Shown: positions 36,210-45,611, counted from the first letter of the stretch. The stretch is 64,000 nucleotides of DNA from Arthrobacter sp. ISL-95 (GCF_018613695.1 NZ_JAGGPR010000008.1:319698-383697), one strand, 5' to 3'. Notes: generated by a model not told the origin, from the letters alone. Numbers and translations: made by a program.

Positions 36210-37853
36210 ATGCTGCCCACCGTCAGTGCCATCCTTGACCTTCCCGTGTTGCGAGCCGCCGCACCCACTGTGCTCGGCGGCGCTCACAGCTTGGACGCAC
36301 CTGTTCGCTGGGTTCACGTCAGCGAAGTCCTCGACGTCGGAGGCCTTCTGTCAGGCGGGGAATTGGTGCTGACCACGGGACTGGAGCTGGAGAAGTCCCC
36401 TGAAGAGTCGGCGTCGTTCATCCGTTCGTTGGAAGCTGCCGGAGCGGCCGGACTGATCGTGGAACTCGTAGGCCACCGGCCCCGCAGTCGGAAGGCCCTG
36501 GAAAGAGCGGCCCGTACCGCATCAATGCCCGTGGTTGTGGTGGAACAGCGAGTCAGGTTTGTTCAAGTCACGGAGATCGTCCACAGGATGATCGTGGCCG
36601 AACAACTGGAGCGCGTGGAACGTGCCCGGGACGTCCATGAAGCGTTCACCGTGCTGAGCTTGGAAAGTGCCGACACCCAACGTGTGGTGGAGCAAGCGGC
36701 CACCATGATCGGTGCTTCGGTAGTGCTGGAGGACCTTTCGCATCTGGTTCTCGCCTACGCGGGGCAGCGGGTATCCACCACGGATCTTCTGCATGATTGG
36801 GAAAGACGATCCCGGACTACGCCCTTCCCGGCGCACACCGGACGATCCGGACCGGAGCACTGGCTCCAAGCGGCAGTGGGGGTTCGTCAACAAGTGTGGG
36901 GCAGGTTGGTGGTGCCCATGCCCCCGGCTGCTTTGGACGCTGATGACGACATGGCCATCATGGTTCTGGAGCGGGCGGCCCAGACCTTGGCCATCAACCG
37001 TCTGGCGGATCGGGATCAACGCGAGCTCAGCCACCACGCACAAGCCGGACTCCTCAACGCACTCCGCCAGCCCCGGGGACTCAGTGAAGCCGAGGCGCTG
37101 GCACGCGCCGGTTCCCTGGGGTTGAAGCGCTCGTCCTACTACGTCCCGATCGTTTTCAGGACCGCACTCCCAGCCTGGGGCTCGGCCATCCTTCCCGGTG
37201 ACCCCTTCGCCGGGCAGCAGGACGAGCGCGAACTTCTTGAACGGCTGGCCAAGGGATTGAAGTCCAGCGCGGGGACAGCCTTGGCGGCAAGCATCCAGTC
37301 CGGTTCCGTAGGGATGATTCTCGCCCTCCCCGCCCGGAAGCAGGAGGAGCCTACGCTCCACGTCCTCGCCGATGCAGCCGCCGGTCCGTCGGTTGAAGCG
37401 GCATCCCCTGCATGGATCATCGGCGTTGGCCGCATGAAGGCAACGCTCTTGGAGGCCGCAGCAGGCATCGACGAAGCAGCCCATGTGGCCGAAAGCGCTG
37501 CCACGCTCCGGGACGCGGGCAAGCCCTACTTCCGCGCTACGGACGTACGCCTTCGCGGGCTGCTGGCCCTCTTGCGCAAAGATCCCCGCGTTCAGCAATT
37601 CGTGGAATCGGAGTTGTCCGCCGTCCTCCAAGCGGACGCCGAGGGCAAAGGCGAATACCTGGAACTGCTGGGGCTTTACCTCGGATCCGGTGGCAACAAG
37701 GCTGCCATGGCACGCAGCGGATATCTGAGCCGGCCCACGCTATACGCCCGGCTCGCCAAACTGGAGGAACTACTGGGCGCGGACCTGGACGACGCCGAAT
37801 CGCGGACCTCATTGCATGTGGCGCTCCTGGCGCACCTCATCCGGGGACAGTGA
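36210..37853 (+). CDS. PucR-family transcriptional regulator
   Basis: A 547-residue PucR regulator. The N-terminal PucR sensory domain (residues ~5-125, with VRWVHVSEVLDVGGLLSGGELVLTTG) is followed by a GGDEF-like middle region and a C-terminal helix-turn-helix (HTH_30 type) in YLGSGGNKAAMARSGYLSRP. Members commonly activate purine, GABA or beta-alanine catabolism. Being divergent from mmsA and the aminotransferase, it most likely controls them. The ATG directly abuts a palindrome, leaving no clear ribosome site, so leaderless translation is possible. Confidence 0.92.
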   Translation: MLPTVSAILDLPVLRAAAPTVLGGAHSLDAPVRWVHVSEVLDVGGLLSGGELVLTTGLELEKSPEESASFIRSLEAAGAAGLIVELVGHRPRSRKALERAARTASMPVVVVEQRVRFVQVTEIVHRMIVAEQLERVERARDVHEAFTVLSLESADTQRVVEQAATMIGASVVLEDLSHLVLAYAGQRVSTTDLLHDWERRSRTTPFPAHTGRSGPEHWLQAAVGVRQQVWGRLVVPMPPAALDADDDMAIMVLERAAQTLAINRLADRDQRELSHHAQAGLLNALRQPRGLSEAEALARAGSLGLKRSSYYVPIVFRTALPAWGSAILPGDPFAGQQDERELLERLAKGLKSSAGTALAASIQSGSVGMILALPARKQEEPTLHVLADAAAGPSVEAASPAWIIGVGRMKATLLEAAAGIDEAAHVAESAATLRDAGKPYFRATDVRLRGLLALLRKDPRVQQFVESELSAVLQADAEGKGEYLELLGLYLGSGGNKAAMARSGYLSRPTLYARLAKLEELLGADLDDAESRTSLHVALLAHLIRGQ

Positions 37854-37868
37854 GCGGCGCGTCAGGCC

Positions 37869-38858
37869 CTACGCGCTCACCAGCCCGGCAACCTCGGCCA
37901 CGAGTTCCACCGACCGCAGGCGCTCTTCGGTGCCGATGCTTTGGTGCGCCACAATCAGTTCATCGGCGTCGGCGAACGCCGCAAACTCGTCCAGGTATTC
38001 GCGCACCACGTCTTTGGTACCTACGGCGGAGAACTTCATCATCTGGGCGATGTGCTGGCCCTGGGGGGAATCAAGCACCATGTCCGCCTCGTCATCAGTG
38101 AACTCACGGCCGCCACCAAAGAAGAGCGAGACGCGGGCGCGCTTCACAGCGAGATGGATGGCCTGCGCCTCGGCGTTGGAGTCCGCGGCAGTGACGTTCA
38201 CACCGGCAATCACGTGGGGCTCGGACAACTGATCCGAGGGCTTGAATTCGCGGCGGTAAACGGCAACAGCGTCCTGCAGCGCGGCGGGCGCAAAGTGTGA
38301 AGCGAAAGCGTAAGGAAGACCCAATTGGGCGGCCAGCTGGGCGCCGAACAGCGAAGACCCCAGGATGTACAGCGGCACGTTGGTGCCCTTGCCCGGCGTC
38401 GCTTCAACACCTTGGATGCGGGTGGGACCGGTGAGGTAGCCCTGCAGTTCCAGAACGTCCTGCGGGAATCTGTCCGAGGACGTGTGGTCGCGGCGCAGCG
38501 CGCGCATGGTGTTCTGGTCGCTGCCGGGGGCACGGCCCAAGCCAAGATCGATCCGTCCCGGGTGCAGCGTCTCCAAGGTGCCGAACTGCTCAGCGATGGT
38601 CAGCGGCGAGTGGTTCGGCAGCATCACACCTCCTGCGCCGAGGCGGATGGTGTTGGTGTGCGCGGCGACGTGGGCGATCAAGACGCTCGTAGCGGAGGAG
38701 GCAATCGCCGACATGTTGTGGTGCTCGGCGTACCAAACGCGGCGGTACCCCAGCTCTTCGGCTTTCTGCGCCATGGCAACACTGCCCGCCAGGCTTTCCG
38801 CCACCGTCTGGCCCTTCCCGATGGTTGCCAGGTCGAGGATGGAAAGAGGAACAGTCAC
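37869..38858 (-). CDS. LLM-class flavin-dependent oxidoreductase (MsnO8-like)
   Basis: A 329-residue bacterial-luciferase-like TIM-barrel oxidoreductase that should use reduced FMN or F420. The segments [32 protein letters not shown] and [26 protein letters not shown] are typical of the MsnO8/YhbW-like single-component group. The GTG at 38858 follows AAAGG at 7 bases; the frame is open to 38972 without a better site. It is a lone gene, convergent with pucR and divergent from an ABC binding lipoprotein. The substrate is unknown. Confidence 0.88.
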   Translation of the reverse strand: MTVPLSILDLATIGKGQTVAESLAGSVAMAQKAEELGYRRVWYAEHHNMSAIASSATSVLIAHVAAHTNTIRLGAGGVMLPNHSPLTIAEQFGTLETLHPGRIDLGLGRAPGSDQNTMRALRRDHTSSDRFPQDVLELQGYLTGPTRIQGVEATPGKGTNVPLYILGSSLFGAQLAAQLGLPYAFASHFAPAALQDAVAVYRREFKPSDQLSEPHVIAGVNVTAADSNAEAQAIHLAVKRARVSLFFGGGREFTDDEADMVLDSPQGQHIAQMMKFSAVGTKDVVREYLDEFAAFADADELIVAHQSIGTEERLRSVELVAEVAGLVSA

Positions 38859-39147
38859 AGGAAGGCCTTTCGGTACGTTTTGGTGTCCGCACGGTTGATT
38901 GCCGGGCACTCTAGCGACAACGACGGCGGCACCCGGCTTATTTCTGTGAGTTGCGTCGCGCATTCCATTCATGCGGTTTCGGAGCAGTTTTGTGACCCTG
39001 TTCGACGCCCGATTAACCGCCGTGAACCCCTGTATCCCAGCGTTTCAGACCGCTTTGACCCACTCCCGGACGCTGCCGGATAGTTGCAGCCACAAGTACG
39101 CATCAGACCTCCCTGTCGCGACGATCAGGGGAACCCAAGGAGACACA

Positions 39148-40146
39148 ATGGCACGCTTTGCTCTCAAGACCGGCGCCACCGCGGCGCTGGCCGCTACGGC
39201 GTTACTGGGGCTGGCTGCCTGCTCCGATCCTGGGGCGACCGCCGCAACGGGGGCCTCCGCCCCGCAGGGATCGGCAAGCGCGAACGCTTCCTCCAGCACC
39301 AAAGAGTTCAACCTGACTCCGCAGCAGGATCGCATCAAGGTGACGGTAGACTCTGCCGCGGCGGCCCTGGTTCCTGACGCCATCAAGGCCGACGGCAAAC
39401 TGACCGTGGTGACCACCGGCGGCACTCCCCCGTTGAGCACCTTCGCCACGGATAACAAGACCCTCATTGGCAGCGAAGTGGATATTGCCTATGCCGTGGG
39501 CGAGAGCCTTGGCCTTCAGGTTGAGGTGCTGCCGGTGGCGTGGGCGGACTGGCCGCTGGGTGTCGAATCCGGCAAGTACGAGGCCGTTCTCTCCAACGTC
39601 ACGGTCACCGAGGCACGCAAGGAGAAGTTCGATTTCGCCACGTACCGCAATGACCTTTTGGGCTTCTATGCGAAAACCGACTCGGACATAGCACCCATCA
39701 AGGAAGCCAAGGATGTGGCCGGCAAGCGGATCGTGGTTGGTTCGGGCACCAACCAGGAAGCCATCCTGGTGCGCTGGGACGAGGAGAACAAGAAGAACGG
39801 CTTGAAGCCGGTTGAGTTCCAGTATTACGACGACGACTCAGCCTCCCAGCTCGCCCTCCAGTCAGGCCGTGCGGACCTGACGTTCGGACCCAACGCGTCC
39901 GCGGCCTACAAGGCCGCCAAAGACGGGAAGACCAAGGAAGTGGGCACGCTGGAAGGCGGCTGGCCGCTGAAGGCTGAAATTGCTTTCACCACCCAGAAGG
40001 GCAACGGCCTGGCTGTGGCGGCCCAGGCTGCACTCAACACCCTCATCAAGGACGGAAGCTACGCCAAGATCCTGGACCGTTGGGGCCTCTCCTCCGAGGC
40101 GGTTCCCACGTCCGAGCTGAACCCGGCAGGTCTGCCCAAGAAGTAG
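39148..40146 (+). CDS. Orphan amino-acid-type ABC binding lipoprotein
   Basis: A 332-residue solute-binding lipoprotein of the polar amino acid uptake family (SBP_bac_3). The signal ends in lipobox LAAC with lipidated Cys25, followed by a Ser/Ala-rich linker and a two-lobed domain with GSEVDIAYAVGESLGLQ and VVGSGTNQEAIL. It has no permease or ATPase beside it. It is clearly paralogous to the binding protein at 47635-48633 (same length, shared SGTNQE, GNGLA, IKDGSYxKxLxRWGLS), so it may share that transporter. AAGGAG precedes the ATG. Confidence 0.9.
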   Translation: MARFALKTGATAALAATALLGLAACSDPGATAATGASAPQGSASANASSSTKEFNLTPQQDRIKVTVDSAAAALVPDAIKADGKLTVVTTGGTPPLSTFATDNKTLIGSEVDIAYAVGESLGLQVEVLPVAWADWPLGVESGKYEAVLSNVTVTEARKEKFDFATYRNDLLGFYAKTDSDIAPIKEAKDVAGKRIVVGSGTNQEAILVRWDEENKKNGLKPVEFQYYDDDSASQLALQSGRADLTFGPNASAAYKAAKDGKTKEVGTLEGGWPLKAEIAFTTQKGNGLAVAAQAALNTLIKDGSYAKILDRWGLSSEAVPTSELNPAGLPKK

Positions 40147-40190
40147 GAATCGCTATGGCAGGGCAACCTGCCGACGCCGAATACCCGCCG

Positions 40191-40258
40191 ACCCAACTGA
40201 GTCGCAGTTGAGGTCGTTCTGAGCGCTCAAAACGCGCGCTACTGCGACTCAGTTGGGT
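40191..40258. repeat. 68-bp dispersed palindrome, copy 2
   Basis: Same length and same outer arms (ACCCAACT 40191-40198, AGTTGGGT 40251-40258) as the element at 17301, with 11 differences by hand alignment. The inner stem here is less perfect. It separates the convergent binding-protein and dehydratase genes, again at a transcript end. Confidence 0.8.
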
Positions 40259-40262
40259 GGGG

Positions 40263-41192
40263 CTAGAAGTGGGCGGGATCGGTGTTGGCTCCGCAGAGGA
40301 TCACCGCCACGGTCTCGCCGTCGTTCGGCTTGTACGCTCCGGAAAGCAACGCCGCGTAGGCCGCCGCGGCACCATGCTCCACTACAATGCGGTGCTTCTC
40401 CCACAGGGCACGGCGTGCTTGGACAATGTCCTCGTCCGTAACCAACAGGCTCCGCACACCGGTACGCCGGGCAACTCCAAAGCCAATCTCACCGATCCGC
40501 CGGGCCCCGAGGGAATCCGCGGCGATGCCGGACACGGCTACATCCACCGGCTCACCTTGGGCCAACGCGGTGTGCAGGGTGGGGACCGTCTCGGGTTCCA
40601 CGCCCACCACCTGCGCCCTGCCTTCGGCGGCCGCAGCAATGCCACCCATCAACCCGCCGCCGCCCACGGCAACGAGGATGGTATCGACGTCGGGCAGTTC
40701 GTCCAGCAACTCGAGCCCCACGCCACCCGCGCCAGCCACGATCTCGGGCTGATCATAAGCGTGGCAGTAGACGGCACCCTTATCCTCGGCGAAGCGGATC
40801 GCGGCGGCATAGGCCTCCGCGTACTCGGCGCCGCCCTGGACCACTGTGGCACCGATTGCGTAGAGCTTATGGACCTTGTTTGCCGGAGCCGACTCCGGGA
40901 CAAACACAGTTGCCGGGACCCCAAGTTTGGCCGCTGCGTAGGCATTGGCCAGGCCGGCATTGCCACCGGAAGCCACCACGACGCCCACCTCCGGGTTGAG
41001 CTCACCGTTTTCCTTCGCCGTGAGGAGCCTGTTGAAAGCTCCGCGCGCTTTGAAGGAGCCGGTGTGCTGCATGTACTCGCATTTGAACCACAGGTGATAG
41101 GTCTCCTGGTCGCCGCTCTCGGCCAGCGGCGTATGGCGAACCCACCCTGCCGTCCGTGAGTACGCTGCTTCTACTTCTTCGCGTGTGACCAT
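40263..41192 (-). CDS. Threonine/serine dehydratase (fold-type II PLP enzyme)
   Basis: A 309-residue PLP enzyme of the tryptophan-synthase-beta fold, expected to deaminate threonine or serine (or act as a racemase). The PLP lysine is Lys48 in TGSFKARGAF, the phosphate/substrate loop is VASGGNAGLANAYAA, and the glycine-rich VAVGGGGLMGGIAAA binds PLP phosphate. It lacks the C-terminal ACT-like domain of biosynthetic IlvA, so it is catabolic in type. The ATG 41192 has AAAGG upstream; the frame is open far beyond it through the neighbouring gene. Confidence 0.9.
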   Translation of the reverse strand: MVTREEVEAAYSRTAGWVRHTPLAESGDQETYHLWFKCEYMQHTGSFKARGAFNRLLTAKENGELNPEVGVVVASGGNAGLANAYAAAKLGVPATVFVPESAPANKVHKLYAIGATVVQGGAEYAEAYAAAIRFAEDKGAVYCHAYDQPEIVAGAGGVGLELLDELPDVDTILVAVGGGGLMGGIAAAAEGRAQVVGVEPETVPTLHTALAQGEPVDVAVSGIAADSLGARRIGEIGFGVARRTGVRSLLVTDEDIVQARRALWEKHRIVVEHGAAAAYAALLSGAYKPNDGETVAVILCGANTDPAHF

Positions 41193-41270
41193 CGTGGCTG
41201 CACCTTTCGTCCGTTTCATCCTATGGTTTGCGTGGGCGGGCGCCTGCCTTCCCGGCATAGGCTTGTCCCC

Positions 41271-41714
41271 ATGTCTGTTGACTTCGTTCTTCGCCCCACT
41301 GTTGCCACCGATGCCGCCTGGATTGCAGAACTGCGCGCCGTGGTGATGCGTCCGGACCTCGAACGGTTGCAGCGTTTCGATCCTGTTCGGGTCCGCGAGC
41401 GCTTCCTGAACGGCTTCGAGCCCGAGCACACGTACATCATCCATTCGGACGGCGTGGACGCGGGCGTGATCGCTATTCGCCCCGAACCGGACAGCCGATG
41501 GATTGAGCACTTCTACGTGGCTCCGGCGCATCAGGGCAAAGGGCTGGGCAGTGCCGTGCTCCGCCACGTGATGTCGGCTTCTGTGGATGAGCGCCCGTTC
41601 CGTCTGGACGTGTTGCAAGGAAGCCCGGCCCGTCGCCTCTACGAGCGCCACGGCTTCGTGCTGGAATCCGAGGACCCCATTGACGTGTTCATGGTGGCTC
41701 CCGTCAAGCCCTGA
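41271..41714 (+). CDS. GNAT-family N-acetyltransferase
   Basis: A 147-residue single GNAT domain. The acetyl-CoA pyrophosphate loop is APAHQGKGLGSAVLRHVM (motif A), preceded by the IEHFYV strand and followed by the YERHGFVLE motif. The substrate is unknown. I chose the ATG at 41271 because the GNAT fold begins directly after it. It is divergent from the dehydratase gene and followed at 72 bases by a secreted protein gene. Confidence 0.88.
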   Translation: MSVDFVLRPTVATDAAWIAELRAVVMRPDLERLQRFDPVRVRERFLNGFEPEHTYIIHSDGVDAGVIAIRPEPDSRWIEHFYVAPAHQGKGLGSAVLRHVMSASVDERPFRLDVLQGSPARRLYERHGFVLESEDPIDVFMVAPVKP

Positions 41715-41786
41715 CTCCCAGGACGGATGTGCGGTACCCTCAGCACACACCACGCGGCTATGACGCGATACTTTCCGGGGGGAAAC

Positions 41787-42992
41787 ATGGGGATCTTTCA
41801 GGCGCGCTCGTTGAGGCGCACTATCACCACCGCACTTGCAATGGGACTACTTGGCTCCGGGCTGCTCGCTGCCGGTCCAGCCACTGCTGCGTCCCAGCCC
41901 ACGCCGTTCATCGACGGCGTTCCGTACGTCGGCTCGGAGATGAGGCGGCAGTACAACTACGACTACTGGGGCTGCAGGAACCCGGACGGTTCCGGGGACG
42001 CGATCACCCTGGAATGGTTGCGCGACGGCGAACCTCTCCCTGCCGAGCGTCAAGGTGAGACTTTGCGTGTCCTCCCTGAAGACCTGGGCAGCCGCATCTC
42101 CTTGAGGGTGTACCCGCTCACCCCTGGCGAACCAGGCTGCCCCACCGGATCACAACTCAGCGCTGAGACCAAGCCCATCAAGGCCTCCAGCCGCGCAATG
42201 GGCTGGACGGGACGCGGCAATTTTGAACCTCTGGCCCGCACCGACGACGGCAGGCTCGTCCTGTATCCGCGTACCTACACCTATTACAAGGGCATGTGCG
42301 AGGGCCCGTGCCCGGTCTACTTCGGTTCCTGGGATGAACCCCGGCAGGTGGGTGCCGGCTGGAACATGTTCAACATCGTCTTCTCTCCCGGAGATTTCGA
42401 TGGTGATGGATTCAACGATCTCCTGGCAAGGAACGCGTCCGGCCAGCTGTTCCTCTACCTCGGTGACGGCGACGGCGGCTGGCTCCCCACCCGTCAGGTG
42501 GGTGCAGGGTGGAACGTCTTCGATTCGATCGTGGGACCCGGAGATTTCAACGGCGACGGCACCAACGACGTCCTGGCCAGAAATGCCGCCGGCGACTTGT
42601 TCCTCTACCCCGGTGACGGCGACGGCGGCTGGCTCGCCCCGTCCAAAGTGGGTTGGGGCTGGCAGGTCATGGACAAGATCATCCCCGGCGGCGACATGAA
42701 CGGTGACGGCACCGTTGAGGTCTTCGGCCGGGACCACGCTGGCGGTCTTCAGCTGTACTCAGCCAACGGTCAAGGCGGCTGGGGCGCCCAAGCGTTCATG
42801 GGGGGCGGCTGGAACGACTTCCGGAGCGTCGCGGGCATGGGCAGTTACGCGCACCAGAAGTACAACAACCTTGCAGCCGTCAACCAGAACGGTGACCTGG
42901 TGTTGTATTCCACGGGTGCCGCCACTACAGGCCTCTATGGACCGTACGGGCCCGTGGGCAATGGCTGGAACGTGTTCCGCGAGCTCCTCTAG
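41787..42992 (+). CDS. Secreted FG-GAP/VCBS-repeat protein
   Basis: A 401-residue secreted protein. A signal peptide (SLRRTITTALAMGLLGSGLLAAGPATA, cut near residue 34) precedes an Ig-like region (residues ~40-140) with a TLEWLRDGEPL segment. Then come at least three propeller-blade repeats of about 53 residues carrying calcium-binding loops DFDGDG, DFNGDG and DMNGDG, each followed by an ARN or GRD segment and a VGxGWN turn. It is likely a beta-propeller for glycan or cell-surface binding. No catalytic domain is seen. Confidence 0.9.
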   Translation: MGIFQARSLRRTITTALAMGLLGSGLLAAGPATAASQPTPFIDGVPYVGSEMRRQYNYDYWGCRNPDGSGDAITLEWLRDGEPLPAERQGETLRVLPEDLGSRISLRVYPLTPGEPGCPTGSQLSAETKPIKASSRAMGWTGRGNFEPLARTDDGRLVLYPRTYTYYKGMCEGPCPVYFGSWDEPRQVGAGWNMFNIVFSPGDFDGDGFNDLLARNASGQLFLYLGDGDGGWLPTRQVGAGWNVFDSIVGPGDFNGDGTNDVLARNAAGDLFLYPGDGDGGWLAPSKVGWGWQVMDKIIPGGDMNGDGTVEVFGRDHAGGLQLYSANGQGGWGAQAFMGGGWNDFRSVAGMGSYAHQKYNNLAAVNQNGDLVLYSTGAATTGLYGPYGPVGNGWNVFRELL

Positions 42993-42999
42993 TAAACCA

Positions 43000-43191
43000 C
43001 TACAGCGGCTGGCTACCCACCGTCAGTTGCAAGCTGACTGTCCCGCGCGAAACGTCGACGACGGCGGCACTCGAGCCGCCGTCGTCGGGCGCCATTGCGT
43101 CGGGCGCCATTGCGTCGGGCGCTTTTGCAGTGTGGCGAGGCTGAAAGCCGAGCCGCCGCAGCAAGTTCTTCAGCAGGCGTTCAGCCTTCAT
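43000..43191 (-). CDS. Possible small coupled protein (63 aa)
   Basis: Unrecognised. The ATG overlaps the stop of the NtaA-type monooxygenase by four bases (ATGA), a coupling seen throughout this operon. The predicted product starts with a basic amphipathic stretch (MKAERLLKNLLRRLG) and contains repeated PDAMA units from 15-bp tandem repeats. Against it, a perfect 13-bp terminator-like hairpin lies inside the frame, so the ORF could be accidental. Confidence 0.35.
   Translation of the reverse strand: MKAERLLKNLLRRLGFQPRHTAKAPDAMAPDAMAPDDGGSSAAVVDVSRGTVSLQLTVGSQPL
43056..43087. terminator. Hairpin between convergent genes
   Basis: Perfect 13-bp arms CGACGACGGCGGC (43056-43068) and GCCGCCGTCGTCG (43075-43087) with a 6-base loop, located between the FG-GAP gene and the LLM operon that converge here. 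No T-run on either side. Confidence 0.55.
43084..43128. repeat. 15-bp tandem repeat, three units
   Basis: GTCGGGCGCCATTGC repeats at 43084 and 43099, and a third unit at 43114 differs in two positions. It overlaps the edge of the hairpin and lies in the possible small ORF. Confidence 0.6.
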
Positions 43192-44534
43192 CAGACGTGC
43201 GCCGGCTCTCCGGACCGCACCGGCGTCTCCAGCCCCAGGTTTTCGCGCAGCGTGGTGCCCCGGTATTCCGTCGGGTAGACGCCGCGTTCCTGGAGCTCCG
43301 GCACCAAGTGGTTGACAATGTCATCCAAACCTGTGGGGATGAGCCACGGTGAAATGTTGAAGCCATCCACGGCGCCAACCCGCGCATATTCGGCGAGGTG
43401 GTCCGCCACGGCGGTGTAGGAGCCGGTAAAGGTGGAGTCGATTCGTGCCGTCTTGGACGTGACGAATTGGCGGATGGAGAGGCCCTTGTCTTTGGCCTCG
43501 GCCCTCCACTGATCCGCAAGCTGGCGGGCCTTCGCACCGTGGAAGCCGCTGCCGCGTGTCTCCGAGGTTTCCTCCACCACGGGGTCGATCTCCGGCAGGG
43601 GGCCATCGGGGTCATAGGAAGAGAGTTCCCGGCCCCAGAACTGTTCCAGGTAGGCGATGGCCTGCTGCGGACCGATCTGCAAGCTGCGGACCCACGCCTT
43701 CTTCTCCTGCGCTTCCTGATCGGTGGCGCCCAGGATGAACTCACTGGCAGGCATGATCTGCACGGCGCTAGCACCGCGGCCGGCGGCGATGGAGCGTGCC
43801 ACAATATCGCGGCGGAACTCCACAGCGTCATCGAACTTGGGGTGGGCGGAGAAGATCACGTCTGCCTGGCGGGCTGCGAAGTCGCGGCCGTCCGGGGAAT
43901 CGCCGGCCTGGAAGAGCACCGGGCGGTACTGGGCGCTGCGCAGCAGGCGCGGGGTGACGTCAACGGTGTAGTGCTGGCCTTCGTGGTGGACTCGCCGGGC
44001 GGGTCCGGTGGGAGTTTCCCACGAGTCCCAAAGGCGCTTGGAGGTTTCCACAAACGCTTCGGCGTGCTTGTAACGGTCGGCGTGGTCCAGGTAACCACCG
44101 CGACGGAAATTCGCACCGGTCCAGGCGTTGTCCGTGGTGACGATGTTCCAAGCAGCCCGGCCGCCCGAGATCAGATCCAGTGAGGACAAGCGGTGTGCCA
44201 GGTCAGCGGGGTCGTTATACGTGGTGTTTTGTGTGGCCACCAAACCGATGTTCTTGGTCACCGCGGCGAGCGCGGCAAGCATGGTCTGGGCATCGGGCCT
44301 GCCCACCACATCGAGTGCATGCGGACGGCCGAGGTGCTCACGCAGGCGCAGCCCTTCGCCCAGGAAAAAGGCGGCGAACTTACCGCGCTCGGCGGTTTGA
44401 GCGATGTGGCGGAAGGATTCGAAGTCCGTCTGCGAGCCCGCTTGGGGTGCCTTCCAGATGGTGCCGGAGTTGACTCCTTGGAAGAAGATTCCGAACTGGA
44501 TCTGGCCGCTCGGCTGGAAGATATCGCGTGTCAT
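43191..44534 (-). CDS. NtaA/SnaA/DszA-family FMN-dependent monooxygenase
   Basis: A 447-residue two-component flavin monooxygenase. The GKFAAFFLGEGLRLREH, NIGLVATQNTTYNDPADLAHRLSSLDLISGGRAAWNIVT and PVLFQAGDSPDGRDFAA segments are diagnostic of the family, whose known members oxidise C-N or C-S bonds in nitrilotriacetate, dibenzothiophene sulfone and N-acetyl S-alkylcysteines. It needs reduced FMN from a separate reductase, and none is adjacent. The ATG at 44534 follows AGGGGAA. It is near the 3' end of the ABC transporter-LLM operon, 9 bases after the preceding gene. Confidence 0.93.
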   Translation of the reverse strand: MTRDIFQPSGQIQFGIFFQGVNSGTIWKAPQAGSQTDFESFRHIAQTAERGKFAAFFLGEGLRLREHLGRPHALDVVGRPDAQTMLAALAAVTKNIGLVATQNTTYNDPADLAHRLSSLDLISGGRAAWNIVTTDNAWTGANFRRGGYLDHADRYKHAEAFVETSKRLWDSWETPTGPARRVHHEGQHYTVDVTPRLLRSAQYRPVLFQAGDSPDGRDFAARQADVIFSAHPKFDDAVEFRRDIVARSIAAGRGASAVQIMPASEFILGATDQEAQEKKAWVRSLQIGPQQAIAYLEQFWGRELSSYDPDGPLPEIDPVVEETSETRGSGFHGAKARQLADQWRAEAKDKGLSIRQFVTSKTARIDSTFTGSYTAVADHLAEYARVGAVDGFNISPWLIPTGLDDIVNHLVPELQERGVYPTEYRGTTLRENLGLETPVRSGEPAHV

Positions 44535-44543
44535 GGTGTTCCC

Positions 44544-45611
44544 CTACTTTTCGGCGGCAACAGTGGCCGCGGCAGTGGTTGAATAGCGGTTCTCCGCCGG
44601 TGCAAGGCCGAGGACATCGCGGAACGTGCCGTCCTGGATCGGCGGCCGCAAGGCCCCGCGGCGGCGCAGCTCCGGGAGGACGAGCCGTGAAAGTTCTTCC
44701 AGCTCCACGTCCAGGACAGCCGTGTGGAGTCGAACGCCGTCGGCTTCCTGGAGCAGCGAGTCAAGCAGTTCGGTGAGGTCTGCTGCGGAACCGACGAACC
44801 GGGCCGGGCCACTTTCCTGAGACGTCAAGGCGCGTAACTCCGCAGCCTGCCCGCGCGAGTCCAAAACGACGTCGAGCTCGGCAACAATCGCCACCGAAGC
44901 ACCAAGCCGGGCCCGCGCGTCGCGGATCTCGGCGGCCAGCAGTTCCGGCGTCGGAGCGGACACCAGCACGGCGTCCACGGCATCGGCCGGAACCAAGCCC
45001 TCGCCCACCAGCGACGCCGCGGCGAGCACCGGCAGCTGCCCTTGGAGCGGCCTTGGAATGATGGACGGGCCCTTCACCGAATATGCGGGGCCGGCGAAGT
45101 CCGCGGGAGTTTCGAAGTCCGCGTAGTGCAGCTTGTCCACGTCGATGTAGCGCCCTGTGGCGACGTCGCGGATCACGGCGTCGTCTTCCCAGGAATCCCA
45201 CAAGCGGCGGCTCACCTCTATGGACGCGGCGGCTTCCTGAGCCAACGCCTCACCCTGAACAAAGGAACGTCCGACGGCGGCAGCAGCCTCGCGCGACTCC
45301 GCTGCGGTAGCGATCCACCCGGCCCGGCCTCCGGACACGTAGTCCAGGCTGGCGAGTTGCGTGGACACGTGGAAAGGCTCCGTGTAGACGGTATCCACCT
45401 CAGGGACCACCGCGATGGTGCGGGTCACCGGCCCGGCAAAGGCGGCGCGCTGCAGGGCGTTGGTCCGTCCGGCTTCCGGCGTGTCCTTGAAGGTTGCCGC
45501 ATGGAAACCGGCGGACTCGGCCGCGAGGACGGCGGTGGCAAGGTTTTCATACCCCGCGCCGTCAAGTTCAATGGCCAGGAAACCGGCCTTGCGTTCTTCG
45601 AAAGTACTCAC
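44544..45611 (-). CDS. LLM-class flavin-dependent monooxygenase, second
   Basis: A 355-residue luciferase-like protein related to the NtaA family but shorter. It keeps FAGPVTRTIAVVPEVDTVYTEPFHVSTQLASLDYVSGGRAGWIATAA and the SRRLWDSWED segment, while the usual middle insertion is reduced to about half size. Such short partners often occur next to full-length NtaA-type enzymes, so it may be a subunit or a sister enzyme of the next gene. The GTG start overlaps the preceding stop (GTGA). Loss of parts of the flavin barrel cannot be excluded. Confidence 0.88.
   Translation of the reverse strand: MSTFEERKAGFLAIELDGAGYENLATAVLAAESAGFHAATFKDTPEAGRTNALQRAAFAGPVTRTIAVVPEVDTVYTEPFHVSTQLASLDYVSGGRAGWIATAAESREAAAAVGRSFVQGEALAQEAAASIEVSRRLWDSWEDDAVIRDVATGRYIDVDKLHYADFETPADFAGPAYSVKGPSIIPRPLQGQLPVLAAASLVGEGLVPADAVDAVLVSAPTPELLAAEIRDARARLGASVAIVAELDVVLDSRGQAAELRALTSQESGPARFVGSAADLTELLDSLLQEADGVRLHTAVLDVELEELSRLVLPELRRRGALRPPIQDGTFRDVLGLAPAENRYSTTAAATVAAEK

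Noticed and set aside
43084..43128. Possible CRISPR or VNTR locus
   Set aside because: Three directly abutting 15-bp units without spacers; a simple tandem duplication.
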